A DNA stretch of 64,000 nt from Microvirga ossetica (GTDB lineage Bacteria; Pseudomonadota; Alphaproteobacteria; Rhizobiales; Beijerinckiaceae). A program made the position numbers and the translations under genes. The stretch covers positions 107,501 through 171,500 of the forward strand of contig NZ_CP016616.1 in the NCBI RefSeq assembly GCF_002741015.1, given 5' to 3'. Below the pieces are notes generated by a model, which worked only from the letters and a program-made list of their open reading frames with translations, made no database searches and was not told the DNA's origin. Shown piece by piece: positions 9,028 to 17,294 of the stretch; the first letter of the stretch is position 1, and every line of letters begins with the position of its first letter.

Positions 9028-10832
9028 GCGACTCCCCTGCCGGCCTGGGCGCTCGGAGCCGCGATCATCGGTCCTTCCTTGACCTTCGGCATGCGCGGCT
9101 CCGGCTTGGACTTGGCCTGCGGCACGACCTTGATCGCGGTATTTCCCTGGGCGATCCTTTCGGCGATCTCGCGGCGCTCGCCATAGGCATTGACCATGCC
9201 GTTATCGAGCACGAGCACGCTGTCGGCGATGGACAGGATCCCGAGCCGCTGGGCGATCACGATGATGGTCGCGCCTCGTGCCTTCATCTCGGTGATCGCT
9301 TGGCGCAAAGATTCCTCGCCTTCCGGGTCGAGGCTGGCATTGGGCTCATCGAGGACGATGAGGCGCGGATCGCCGAAGAAGGCGCGCGCGAGCCCGAGCT
9401 TCTGGCGCTGACCGCCGGAGAGGCGCGCTCCGCCCTCGCCGATATTGGTGTCGTAGCCCCGCGGCAGCCTCATAACGGTCTCATGGAGATCGATAAGGCG
9501 GGCGGCGGCGATCACATCCGCGGATTTCGCTTCCGAGAGGCGGGAAATGTTCTCGGCGACGGTGCCGGCGAAGAGTTCGACATCCTGCGGCAGGTAGCCG
9601 AAATAGCGATGGCCGCCGGAGGCCATCCACACGCCGATATCGGCTCCGTCAAGCCGCACATGCCCGGTCGTCGGAGGAACGGTTCCCGCAATCAGGCGGC
9701 CGAGCGTCGATTTTCCTGCGCCCGAAGGCCCGACGACGCCGAGCACCTTCCCGGCACAGACCATCATCGACAGTCGCCGCACGATGGGCTCGGTCGAGCC
9801 AGGCGGCACATAGGTGAGCTGCTCGACCTCGAGAAGGCCGCTCGGCGTCGGCAGCTCCATGCCCTTTACCGGCGGAGGCGCGGCCTGCATCACACGCCGG
9901 ATGCGGTCATAGGCGAGCCGCACGTTGGTGACGGCCTTCCACGTGCCGATAGCACCCTCGACCGGTCCGAGCGAGCGCCCGAGCAGGATCGAAGCCGCAA
10001 AGATCGCAGCCGGACTGACATCATGCCGGATCACCAGATAGGACGCGACCGCCATCACGAGTACCTGCGCGAGAAAGCGGATGAAGCGGGCGAGCGCCTG
10101 GATCGCCGAGGCTCGTGCGCCGGCCGACAGCTGAGCCGTCTTTGCGTGGGACTGCTCATCGGACAACAGGCGCGCGACGCCGGGCAGCATGCCCATGGCG
10201 GTGATCGCCTCGACGTTGCGCATGAGCGACTCGAACCGATGCTGGCTCTCCGACGAGGCCGCCGCGGCCCGTGCGTAGGGAGTACGTGTCACCGTCTCGT
10301 TGACCCAGGCGAGGCTGAACAGGATGCAGGAGGCGACGATGCCGATGAAGCCGAGCATCGGATGAACCAGGGCCATGGCGAGGAGAAAGATGGGCGTCCA
10401 TGGCAGGTCGAACAGCGCCGTGCAGGCGGAACCGCCGAAGAACTGGCGCAGGGTGCCGAGGTCGCGCCACGCCTGGGCTGCACCGGCGGGATCGGCGCGC
10501 AGCGCCGCCTGTACGGCCGCAGTAAGCACGGGTGCCTGCAGGCGCTCCTCGAGCCAGCCCCCGACACGCGCCAGCATCTCGCGCCGCAGGGCCTCGATGA
10601 CCGCATGGAGGGCGAGAGCGAAAACGACGATGAGGGTCAGCATGTAGAGGGTGTCGAGGCTTTGGCTCGACAGCACGTGGTCGTAGACCTGCAGCAGATA
10701 GAGCGGCATGGTCAGGGCGAGCAGGTTGACGAAGAAGCTCAGGCCCGCGACGAGAACGAGCGAATAACGGCAGAGCCGGAAGGCGTGCTCCACCTCGGTC
10801 TGGTGGCGAGCCTTCATCCAGTTCATGGCCAT
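9024..10832 (-). CDS. type I secretion system permease/ATPase (PrsD family)
   Basis: A 602-residue half-transporter: six-helix membrane domain (residues about 20-300) then an ABC ATPase with Walker A GPSGAGKS (368-375), signature LSGGQRQKLGLARA and Walker B RLIVLDEPNASLD. There is no N-terminal C39 peptidase-like domain, as in PrsD/AprD/HasD exporters that handle C-terminally signalled proteins. It is followed by the overlapping HlyD gene and preceded, after 121 bp, by the Gly/Asp-repeat protein gene. In Sinorhizobium the related PrsDE exports glycanases that trim exopolysaccharide, relevant because an RTX-tagged protein lies in the EPS locus at 38.5-40.3 kb. Confidence 0.93.
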   Translation of the reverse strand: MAMNWMKARHQTEVEHAFRLCRYSLVLVAGLSFFVNLLALTMPLYLLQVYDHVLSSQSLDTLYMLTLIVVFALALHAVIEALRREMLARVGGWLEERLQAPVLTAAVQAALRADPAGAAQAWRDLGTLRQFFGGSACTALFDLPWTPIFLLAMALVHPMLGFIGIVASCILFSLAWVNETVTRTPYARAAAASSESQHRFESLMRNVEAITAMGMLPGVARLLSDEQSHAKTAQLSAGARASAIQALARFIRFLAQVLVMAVASYLVIRHDVSPAAIFAASILLGRSLGPVEGAIGTWKAVTNVRLAYDRIRRVMQAAPPPVKGMELPTPSGLLEVEQLTYVPPGSTEPIVRRLSMMVCAGKVLGVVGPSGAGKSTLGRLIAGTVPPTTGHVRLDGADIGVWMASGGHRYFGYLPQDVELFAGTVAENISRLSEAKSADVIAAARLIDLHETVMRLPRGYDTNIGEGGARLSGGQRQKLGLARAFFGDPRLIVLDEPNASLDPEGEESLRQAITEMKARGATIIVIAQRLGILSIADSVLVLDNGMVNAYGERREIAERIAQGNTAIKVVPQAKSKPEPRMPKVKEGPMIAAPSAQAGRGVA

Positions 10833-10953
10833 GCGGCGAACTCCGGGCGCGTCGGTCGATTGGATGGCCGGCGCTCACGCTGCCGGAGTGGCCTGCGTGA
10901 GCGCCGATCCGGGGCCGCTTTCGGTTCTGCGGTCTCAGACTGCCTTTGTAGCG

Positions 10954-12339
10954 TCAGGCGCCGAAGCTCCAGTCGAAGTCGCCGAAGTCGAAGGTGAACG
11001 ACACGCTGGCGTCCTGCATGGCATCCATCATCTGGTCGACGTCGACCGTGACGTCCTGGTCCTGTTTGGACGTGGCGTCGGAGTCGTTGTCCTGCGCGAA
11101 GTCGAAGTCGCCGATATCCTGGCTTGAGGCGGCCGTTCCGCCTCCGCCCTGCTCGACCCCGGCCATGGCATTGCCGCCGGCTGTGGAGCTGATGTCGGAC
11201 ACGGCGTCGTTGTCGGTCTGCGATCCGGCGTTACCGCTGGCCGTACCTCCATTCGCACCGGCGTTGCCGCCGGAGGCATAACCGCCAACCGTGTTGCCAC
11301 CCGAGGTCTCGCCGCCCGTGGCCGCACCGGAGGTGGAGCTGCCGCCCGTGGTGTCACCGGAGGTAGCCGTAGCGTCGCCGCCATCGCCACCGGTGCCGTC
11401 GCCGCCGGTGCCGTCGCCGCCCTGGGCATAGCCGGAAGTTGCTGCGCCGCTGGTGCCATCGCCGCCTGCGGCATCGCCGCTCCAGCCAGAACCGCCGGTG
11501 CCGGTGCCGCCAGTGCCGTCGCCAGAGGTGCCATCGCCGGTCGCCCCGCCAGTGCCGGCGCCGCCATCGCCACCATCACCGCCGGTGCCATCGCCGCCGG
11601 AACCGTAGCCACCTTTGCCATTGCCGCCGTAGGCGCTTCCGTCAGTTGCCGTCGCGCCACCGCCCGAACCGGACCCGCCAGAGCCGGAACCGCCCGAGCC
11701 GCCGCCACCGCCACCACCACCCCCGCCATTGCCCGTCGAGTCGCCGGTAGTGACGTCGCCGGAGTAGCCAGGACCGCCGGAGCCGAAGCCTCCGGTGCCG
11801 TCGCCGGTCCATGCGTCGCCGCCTTCGCCAGAGCCGGTCGCGGCATAGCCGGAATATGTCGGTCCGCTGCTGCCGGATCCGCCGGTGCCATCACCGCCAT
11901 AGCCGCCAGTCGCCGTCGCTGGTCCACCATTCGTCGGGCCGGAGGTGGAATAACCACTCTCCGTGTCACCGCCAGTCGTGTCGCCGCCCGTCGCAGCTCC
12001 GCCGACCGGGCTGCCGGCATTGGCAATCCCGCCATTGGCGTCGTTGTCGGTGGAAGCGCTCGAATCGCCGTTCGACGTCGTGTTGGAGCTTACGGTTGAA
12101 TCGTTGTCCGTATCGACGTCGGTCCAAGCTTTGTTGTTGGCGCTGGCGTCGTTGTGGGCGAGCTGGGTCGGGCTGTAGTCGACTTTACCGATGTTGTCGT
12201 TATCCTGATCGATGTCGGAACTTTGCTTGGCTTTGGTATCGATGTCCTGATCCTGCCATTGATCAAGGCTGTTCTTCAGCTCGACATCGAGGTCGAAATC
12301 AAACCCGAATTTGCTGAGAAGTTCTTATAGATCTCCCAT
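10954..12339 (-). pseudogene. Gly/Asp-rich repeat protein, putative type I secretion cargo, with TAA at codon 5
   Basis: The minus-strand frame from ATG 12339, behind a good GGAGG, reads Met-Gly-Asp-Leu, then TAA (12325-12327), then stays open for 456 codons to a stop at 10954. After the TAA comes an Asp-rich part (ELLSKFGFDFDLDVELKN, WQDQDIDT, DIDQDNDNIG), then about 270 residues of short Gly-Thr-Ser repeats (GGDGTGGD, SGYAATG), then an acidic end (FAQDNDSDATSKQDQDVTVDV) and the C-terminus FTFDFGDFDWSFGA. I translated the whole stretch: there is no other ATG, GTG or TTG until a GTG at 11202 that would give only 82 residues. No frameshift or second stop was found. It lies directly upstream of the secretion genes and its end looks like an uncleaved C-terminal type I signal. 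Not recognised as a named family. Confidence 0.6.
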
Positions 12340-13096
12340 TCTGGAACCTCCGCAGTTGTTGCTGCCGCCCAGCAGAAAGTCGTCAGGCGGTTGAGAAGAC
12401 TTTCCCGCATGCAATCCAGAAGCGAAAGTTGCCGATTTGCATGCCTCAGAATGGGTGGGGAGCTCTTCGAGATCGCCCGTTCAGGCGATGGCGGCGACTG
12501 CAGGAGAAGGCAAGTCTCGACAAGACTGCCTCGAGGCGAGTCAGTAAGTGGTACTCCATAATCGCTACCCAGCCGCGCTTGGATGCTGTGAGCCGGATTC
12601 TCCGTCGCTGGCGGAAGCTTCCTAACAAAGAGGTCGATCGATTATCGCGAAGGAGCCGCCGGTGCCTCCGTTCTTTCTTGGTCTAGTTGGGGCCAATTCG
12701 ACGCGAATTCTGCTTGAGAATCAATATGTGAAGCAAACATGAAAGATTGCGAAAGCCAAACCGGACCTGACTTCGGTAATGCCCCTCCATGGGCAATAGT
12801 CACGACCCATTGTTGCATGATGCACGATGAAACGGCAAACTTGACCATTCGATCATTTATCTAGATGACCCATGATGGCAGTTATGTTGAGTACAAATTT
12901 GTACTATAATGATTGGATTATTTCGCGCGTACCTAAGCGTTGAGGCACGGACCGATTATTGATATCGATCTGACGAAGCGGTTCCGGCCAGTTGAGTTTG
13001 ATGCTCATTAATTTCGTAACGCCGATCTCGGGTGTCCTCTGAAAGACGAAACGCCTGAGAACCATCCAGCGAGATTCCCTAAACGCTAGGGAGGAC
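12340..13096. other. non-coding spacer with one promoter-like site
   Basis: About 750 bp, AT-richer than its flanks, between divergent genes. No open frame shows a family motif. It contains the palindrome and -10 box listed at 12890-12910. The GGAGG that serves the Gly/Asp-repeat gene lies just past its left edge. Confidence 0.5.
12890..12910 (+). promoter_or_regulatory. 16-bp perfect palindrome overlapping a TATAAT box
   Basis: AGTACAAATTTGTACT (12890-12905) is a perfect palindrome, and its last base begins TATAAT (12905-12910). This lies about 190 bp upstream of the response-regulator gene. The arrangement suggests an operator over a -10 element. The -35 region is weak (TTATGT, 12882-12887). 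Confidence 0.4.
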
Positions 13097-13321
13097 ATGA
13101 TGCAATTTCCGAACGCGCCTTCGGCCTGTGGTCAGGAAAGCATCAGCAAAGGTGTGCTCGCGGTCATCGATGACGAGCCGTTCTCTCGAGAATGTCTTAT
13201 TGAGGCGATGCATGGCGCGTTTCTTGAGACACCCATCATTGGATTATCGTCGGTCGATGAAGTGCAACAGATCGACAGGACCAGCTTCGCGCTCGTGCTT
13301 CTGAGGGTTCGCACATATCCG
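13097..13321 (+). pseudogene. LuxR-type response regulator, 5' fragment (receiver domain start)
   Basis: Encodes the first 75 residues of a receiver domain: GVLAVIDDEPFSRECLIEAM has the acidic pair and helix 1 of CheY-like domains, then SFALVLLRVRTYP occupies the beta-3 position. The phospho-acceptor Asp expected there is replaced by Arg, so it was probably not a conventional phospho-switch. Coding continues only at 15044: an IS1182 element with a 5-bp duplication (ATCCG) sits in between. Removing the IS and one ATCCG copy joins the halves in frame as RTYPISGRHL. The restored protein is 267 residues. Confidence 0.8.
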
Positions 13322-15038
13322 AGATACTGTCGGCGAATTCCCTGTTGGCTATTCAGCAAGAGGAGGAATCCATGAGCCTTCATCCCGAGCCGATTGGTGA
13401 GATCCCGGCCGAGACCGTGCGAGTTGCCCGGGCAGCTTTCCCTAAGGGCAACATTGTGGCCCGGCTCCGGGATGAATTTAGCATCCTCTACCAGGATGAG
13501 GACTTCCGACGGTTCTACCCGAGCCGGGGGCAACCCGCCCTTGCGCCGTGGCGGCTGGCTTTGATCACGATCTTCCAGTTCCTCGAGCACCTCAGCGATC
13601 GACAAGCCGCTGACGCTGTCCGGGCCCGGATCGACTGGAAGTACGCCCTGGGGCTCGAGCTGACTGATCCCGGGTTCCACTTCAGCGTGCTCACCGAATT
13701 TCGGGCCCGCCTTGTCGCCGGCCAAGCGGAGCATCTGCTGTTGGACACCATGCTCGAGCGGTTCAAGGCCCGCGGTCTGATCAAAGCGCGCGGCAAGCAA
13801 CGCACCGACAGCACGCATGTGTTGGGGGCCGTGCATGACCTCCATCTTCTCGAACTTGTCGCTGAGACGCTGCGCGCCACTCTCGATGATCTGGCCGCCG
13901 TTGTTCCGGACTGGATTCGCGTGATCGCTCAGCCGGCGTGGTTCGAGCGCTATGCACATCGCATTGAGGACTATCGTCTGCCCAAGAGCCGGGAGAAGCG
14001 TGAAGCTCTCTCGCTGGAGATTGGCACGGACGGGTTCTTCCTGCTCGACGCCTTGGACGATGCGAGCGCACCGGCTGCGGCTCGAGCGGTGCCGATGGTG
14101 CAGACGCTGCGCGACGTGTGGCGGGTGCATTACGCACGGGACGATGGGCGGCCGCGCTGGCGGGCGGGAGCGGAACTGCCACCGGTCGGCGAACGGCTGC
14201 AGTCGCCCTATGATCCCGAGATGCATTACTGCACAAAGCGTCAGATGGAGTGGTCCGGCTACAAGGTCCACGTCACCGAGACCTGCGATGACGATGCCGC
14301 GCACCTGATCACGCACGTCAAGACCTGCCCGGCCATGGAGCAGGACATGACGAGCACGGCCGAGATCCATGCGTGCCTGGCCGCCAAAGGCCTCCTCCCT
14401 TCTGAGCATTACGTGGACTCGGCCTACATTGATGCGGCCTTGTTGGTCAGCAGCCGGCGGGACCACGGGATCTCGCTCGAGGGGCCGGTGCGGGGCGTAT
14501 CGTCCTGGCAGGCCCGCACGGGACAGGGATATGATCTGCCCAACTTCGTGATCGACTGGGAGCGCGAACAAGTAACCTGCCCACAGGGTAAGGTCTCCGT
14601 GACGTGGCGCGTCGCGCGCAGAGAGGATGGAAGCCCGCGCATCAATGCCGTGTTCAGCCGCTCTGATTGTGGAGCCTGCGCCGTCAGAGCGCTGTGCACG
14701 CCCGCGAAGGAAGCCCGCCGCGCCGTCTACTTCCACACGCGCCAGGAGTACGAGGCATTGAATGCAGCCCGATCCCGGATGCACGATCCAACATGGAAGG
14801 AGCGGTATCATATCCGGGCTGGCGTCGAGGGCACGCTCTCACAGGGTGTGCGGGGATTCGGAATGCGCCGGAGCTGGTATATCGGGCTCCTGAAGACCGG
14901 CCTCCAGGAAGTGTGTTCGGCGGCTGCGATGAACGTCTTGCGGGTCGTACACTGGTTGGACGGATGGCCGCGCACCAAGACGCGCGTGACCCGCTTTGCT
15001 GCGTTGGCGCCTGCCCTCTGAATTCGCCGACAGTATCT
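13322..15038 (+). mobile_element. IS1182 family insertion sequence
   Basis: A 1717-bp element with 19-bp perfect terminal inverted repeats: AGATACTGTCGGCGAATTC at 13322-13340 and its complement at 15020-15038. It is flanked by direct repeats ATCCG (13317-13321 and 15039-15043). It holds one transposase gene and splits the LuxR-type regulator. Confidence 0.9.
13372..15021 (+). CDS. IS1182 family transposase
   Basis: A 549-residue DDE transposase. I use the ATG at 13372 (MSLHPEPIG) because AGGAGG sits just upstream; an in-frame start nine codons earlier lacks one. The N-terminal IS1182 domain is clear (FYPSRGQPALAPWRLALITIFQFLEHLSDRQAADAV) and the C-terminal zinc-ribbon part reads DCGACAVRALCTPAK, then RAGVEGTLSQGVRGFGMRRSWYIGLLKT. 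Length is normal and no frame damage is seen, so it is probably functional. Confidence 0.92.
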   Translation: MSLHPEPIGEIPAETVRVARAAFPKGNIVARLRDEFSILYQDEDFRRFYPSRGQPALAPWRLALITIFQFLEHLSDRQAADAVRARIDWKYALGLELTDPGFHFSVLTEFRARLVAGQAEHLLLDTMLERFKARGLIKARGKQRTDSTHVLGAVHDLHLLELVAETLRATLDDLAAVVPDWIRVIAQPAWFERYAHRIEDYRLPKSREKREALSLEIGTDGFFLLDALDDASAPAAARAVPMVQTLRDVWRVHYARDDGRPRWRAGAELPPVGERLQSPYDPEMHYCTKRQMEWSGYKVHVTETCDDDAAHLITHVKTCPAMEQDMTSTAEIHACLAAKGLLPSEHYVDSAYIDAALLVSSRRDHGISLEGPVRGVSSWQARTGQGYDLPNFVIDWEREQVTCPQGKVSVTWRVARREDGSPRINAVFSRSDCGACAVRALCTPAKEARRAVYFHTRQEYEALNAARSRMHDPTWKERYHIRAGVEGTLSQGVRGFGMRRSWYIGLLKTGLQEVCSAAAMNVLRVVHWLDGWPRTKTRVTRFAALAPAL

Positions 15039-15043
15039 ATCCG

Positions 15044-15622
15044 ATATCCGGCCGCCATCTGGCGAGCGACACCAAGACCCTCGTTCAGCTATGCCCTAAT
15101 GTTCCCGTCGCCGTCCTTTCCCTGTGCCCGAACGCTCAAACCGTCGGCGAAGCGATCGCGATCGGCGTGCGTGGCATCATTCCCGTCACGACCTCGTTCA
15201 AAGTCGCAGTCGCCGCCCTGCGACTGGTGATGGTTGGAGGAACCTATTATCCCTGTACGCTCGCAAATGACGTGCACTCGATCACCGAAGGCGACGGCAT
15301 CGGCCATTCAATGATAAGCGCACTAGAGTCGCACGGCTCGATCGACACAGGCCCCGGGCCCCTTCTGGCTCTGATGGATCAGAGCGACGGCATGCTCGAT
15401 GGGAGCGCATGCGACGCAAACGTCATCTTCACCGCTCGGGAGCTGGAAGTCCTGAACGCCCTTCAGAAGGGATGGTCCAACAAGTGGATTGCCCATTCCC
15501 TTCATATCTCAGAAAATACCATCAAGGTTCATATTCAGCGCATCATGCGAAAGCTGCACGCCACGAACCGGACCGAAGCAGTCGTTCGCCATCGCCAACT
15601 CATCGAGGCGCCCAAAGCATAA
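15044..15622 (+). pseudogene. LuxR-type response regulator, 3' fragment (HTH domain)
   Basis: This 3' part (192 codons plus stop) continues the receiver domain (LCPNVPVAVLSLCPNAQTVGEAIAIGVRGIIPV, the alpha-4/alpha-5 region) and ends in a LuxR DNA-binding domain (TARELEVLNALQKGWSNKWIAHSLHISENTIKVHIQRIMRKL). A frame from inside the IS at 14996 reads into it, so a truncated DNA-binding protein might still be made, but native expression is lost. It faces the Asp-repeat gene at 15.8 kb and may have controlled the secretion locus. Confidence 0.8.
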
Positions 15623-15833
15623 TCCTTCCGCCTGATGCAGTCATTTCAGGTATCGCCCGTCCGCATTATGCTTCGCATTTCCGTAGGCGGGCATCGGGCC
15701 AGTGCCTTCTTGCCACCGCGTCCAACGGACGGAATGCTCAAGGAAGCCACCGCGATACCGCCCGAATGGGTGACTGGCGCATGAGACCCTGTCGGCTCAA
15801 ACTCGTCTCGCGCATGGATATCCTGCAAGGTAG

Positions 15834-17000
15834 ATGACGATGCTGTCGCCTGACAGGGGATTTCGTAACCTGCTTCCGATCCTCGACGAGGAACCGGACG
15901 AGGTCGTATTGATAGCCGACAGTGACGGGATACGGGTGCGTTCGACCGTAGGTGCAGAGACGTCGACCTCGCAAGCGCTCCACCACGGCATCGACCCGGC
16001 AATGCCAGGTCTCGGTTCAGCGCTTCAAGCGATGGATGCTGCAGGTCCGTCAGACACTTCGGCAACCCACAACCCCACGGGGTCCGGTCTTTCGGCCAAA
16101 GCGAGAGAGCCCCTCGAGTCGATGAAAAGCCCTGGCCCGATCGATGCCCACGAGAGCGGCGATCAAAGCTTTTCGGGCTCGCCCTCCACGCACGCGCCCT
16201 CCTCCCTGTCGAACGGCACGGTTTCGCGTCCAATGGGCGTCGGTGGACCAATCGACGACAGGCCGGACGCTTCTTTCCCGCGTGAGCATTCTAGCATCGA
16301 GGCAAACGACCGAGATGGTCCGGAACCCGGCCCGACATTGGCAAGCGGGCTCCCGCCCGGCGCGGGAATGCCTTCGGGAATGTCCGGGCAAATGCCGATT
16401 CCGATCGCTGTCCCTGACGGAGACGATCTTCACATCGTCCAGACCGCCTTTGTCGATCAGGACGCGGACGTGCTGCTGAATGGCTGGATAGGTGACAGCA
16501 AGATCCGCGTCTTCATGGAGAACGACGCGGATATCGATCAGGATGTCGACATCGACCTCGAGTATGACAGCAGCGGGCGCATGTTCCTCCGCCTCAACCA
16601 ATTTATGATGATCGATCAGGAGACAGAAATCGACCTCGACATCTACGAGGTAAAAGGCGTTCTCTATGTGGATCTTCATCTTCGGAACGAGGTCGATGTC
16701 GAGCAGGACACCGAACTCGACCTGATGATGGGCGGTTGGAATGGGGGCAGCCTCGTCTATGCCAACAACGATCTCGATGTCAGGCAGCATACCGATGTCG
16801 ACATCGATATCGATGATGACCTGGAAGAGCAGTTCAAGATCAAGGTTGCGGTCGGCATAAAGCAGGCCATCCACACGGACCAGGACGCCGACATCGATCT
16901 GACCTACGCCAACGGAGCCTTCGGCGTCGATCTCGATGCGATACAGACCGCAACGATCGAGCAGGATACGACGCTCAAGATCGACTTCTCCGTCATTTGA
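15834..17000 (+). CDS. Asp-rich repeat protein, putative type I secretion cargo
   Basis: A 388-residue acidic protein with no signal peptide. Residues 1-200 are low-complexity (Pro, Ser, Gly). Residues 205-388 hold seven copies of a short motif, [DE]Q[DE]x[DE][IVL]D[IVL]: DQDADV 208, DQDVDID 235, DQETEIDLD 261, EQDTELDL 290, RQHTDVDID 317, DQDADIDL 349, EQDTTLKID 376. Spacing is 27, 26, 29, 27, 32 and 27, suggesting a repeating beta-fold. The C-terminus (LKIDFSVI) fits an uncleaved type I signal. The Gly/Asp-repeat protein across the regulator shares DQD-type motifs. I do not recognise the family; calcium binding and PrsDE-type export are inference. Confidence 0.75.
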   Translation: MTMLSPDRGFRNLLPILDEEPDEVVLIADSDGIRVRSTVGAETSTSQALHHGIDPAMPGLGSALQAMDAAGPSDTSATHNPTGSGLSAKAREPLESMKSPGPIDAHESGDQSFSGSPSTHAPSSLSNGTVSRPMGVGGPIDDRPDASFPREHSSIEANDRDGPEPGPTLASGLPPGAGMPSGMSGQMPIPIAVPDGDDLHIVQTAFVDQDADVLLNGWIGDSKIRVFMENDADIDQDVDIDLEYDSSGRMFLRLNQFMMIDQETEIDLDIYEVKGVLYVDLHLRNEVDVEQDTELDLMMGGWNGGSLVYANNDLDVRQHTDVDIDIDDDLEEQFKIKVAVGIKQAIHTDQDADIDLTYANGAFGVDLDAIQTATIEQDTTLKIDFSVI

Positions 17001-17195
17001 AACGACCGCGAGCGTGCGGTCTGCCTGTTCCGATCGGCAACGAGCGCATCGTACGGCCCTCTGGGTCCGATGCCCTAGGCCAAGCCATATGAGGCCGGTC
17101 CACTTCCTGCAACCGACCGTAGAAATGGCCCTTACTTCCAAGGTGTCGCAGACCCTCCAGGCCTGCAGCGACCCGTTTGACAGTTTAGAAAAGCT

Positions 17196-17211
17196 TTGAT
17201 CAGATGGTCAA
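17196..17211. promoter_or_regulatory. RutR-type operator upstream of preT
   Basis: TTGATCAGATGGTCAA differs by one base from TTGACCAnnTGGTCAA, the site I recall for E. coli RutR. It lies 84 bp before the preT start, and a close RutR homologue is encoded at 20.1-20.75 kb. Uracil or thymine is the known ligand that releases RutR. Confidence 0.65.
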
Positions 17212-17294
17212 ATCAAGAGCCCGCTCCTTGAGAAGCGGGCCGAGGTGAACGGATCGATGGCCTGAAAACTCGCCTTGAGCGGGCAGGAGGACCT

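Noticed and set aside
10954..11202. 82-residue protein starting at GTG 11202
   Set aside because: It is only the C-terminal end of the much longer open Gly/Asp-repeat frame, which begins at ATG 12339 and is interrupted by TAA at codon 5.
11281..12030. Repetitive DNA considered as a CRISPR array or VNTR
   Set aside because: Repeats are short, degenerate and codon-periodic (Gly-Thr-Asp), without constant repeats and unique spacers; they are explained by the protein.
11028..12035. 335-residue Ala/Pro-rich open frame over the repeat gene
   Set aside because: It is an off-frame reading of GC-rich short repeats, with no domain; the biased composition follows from the repeat DNA.
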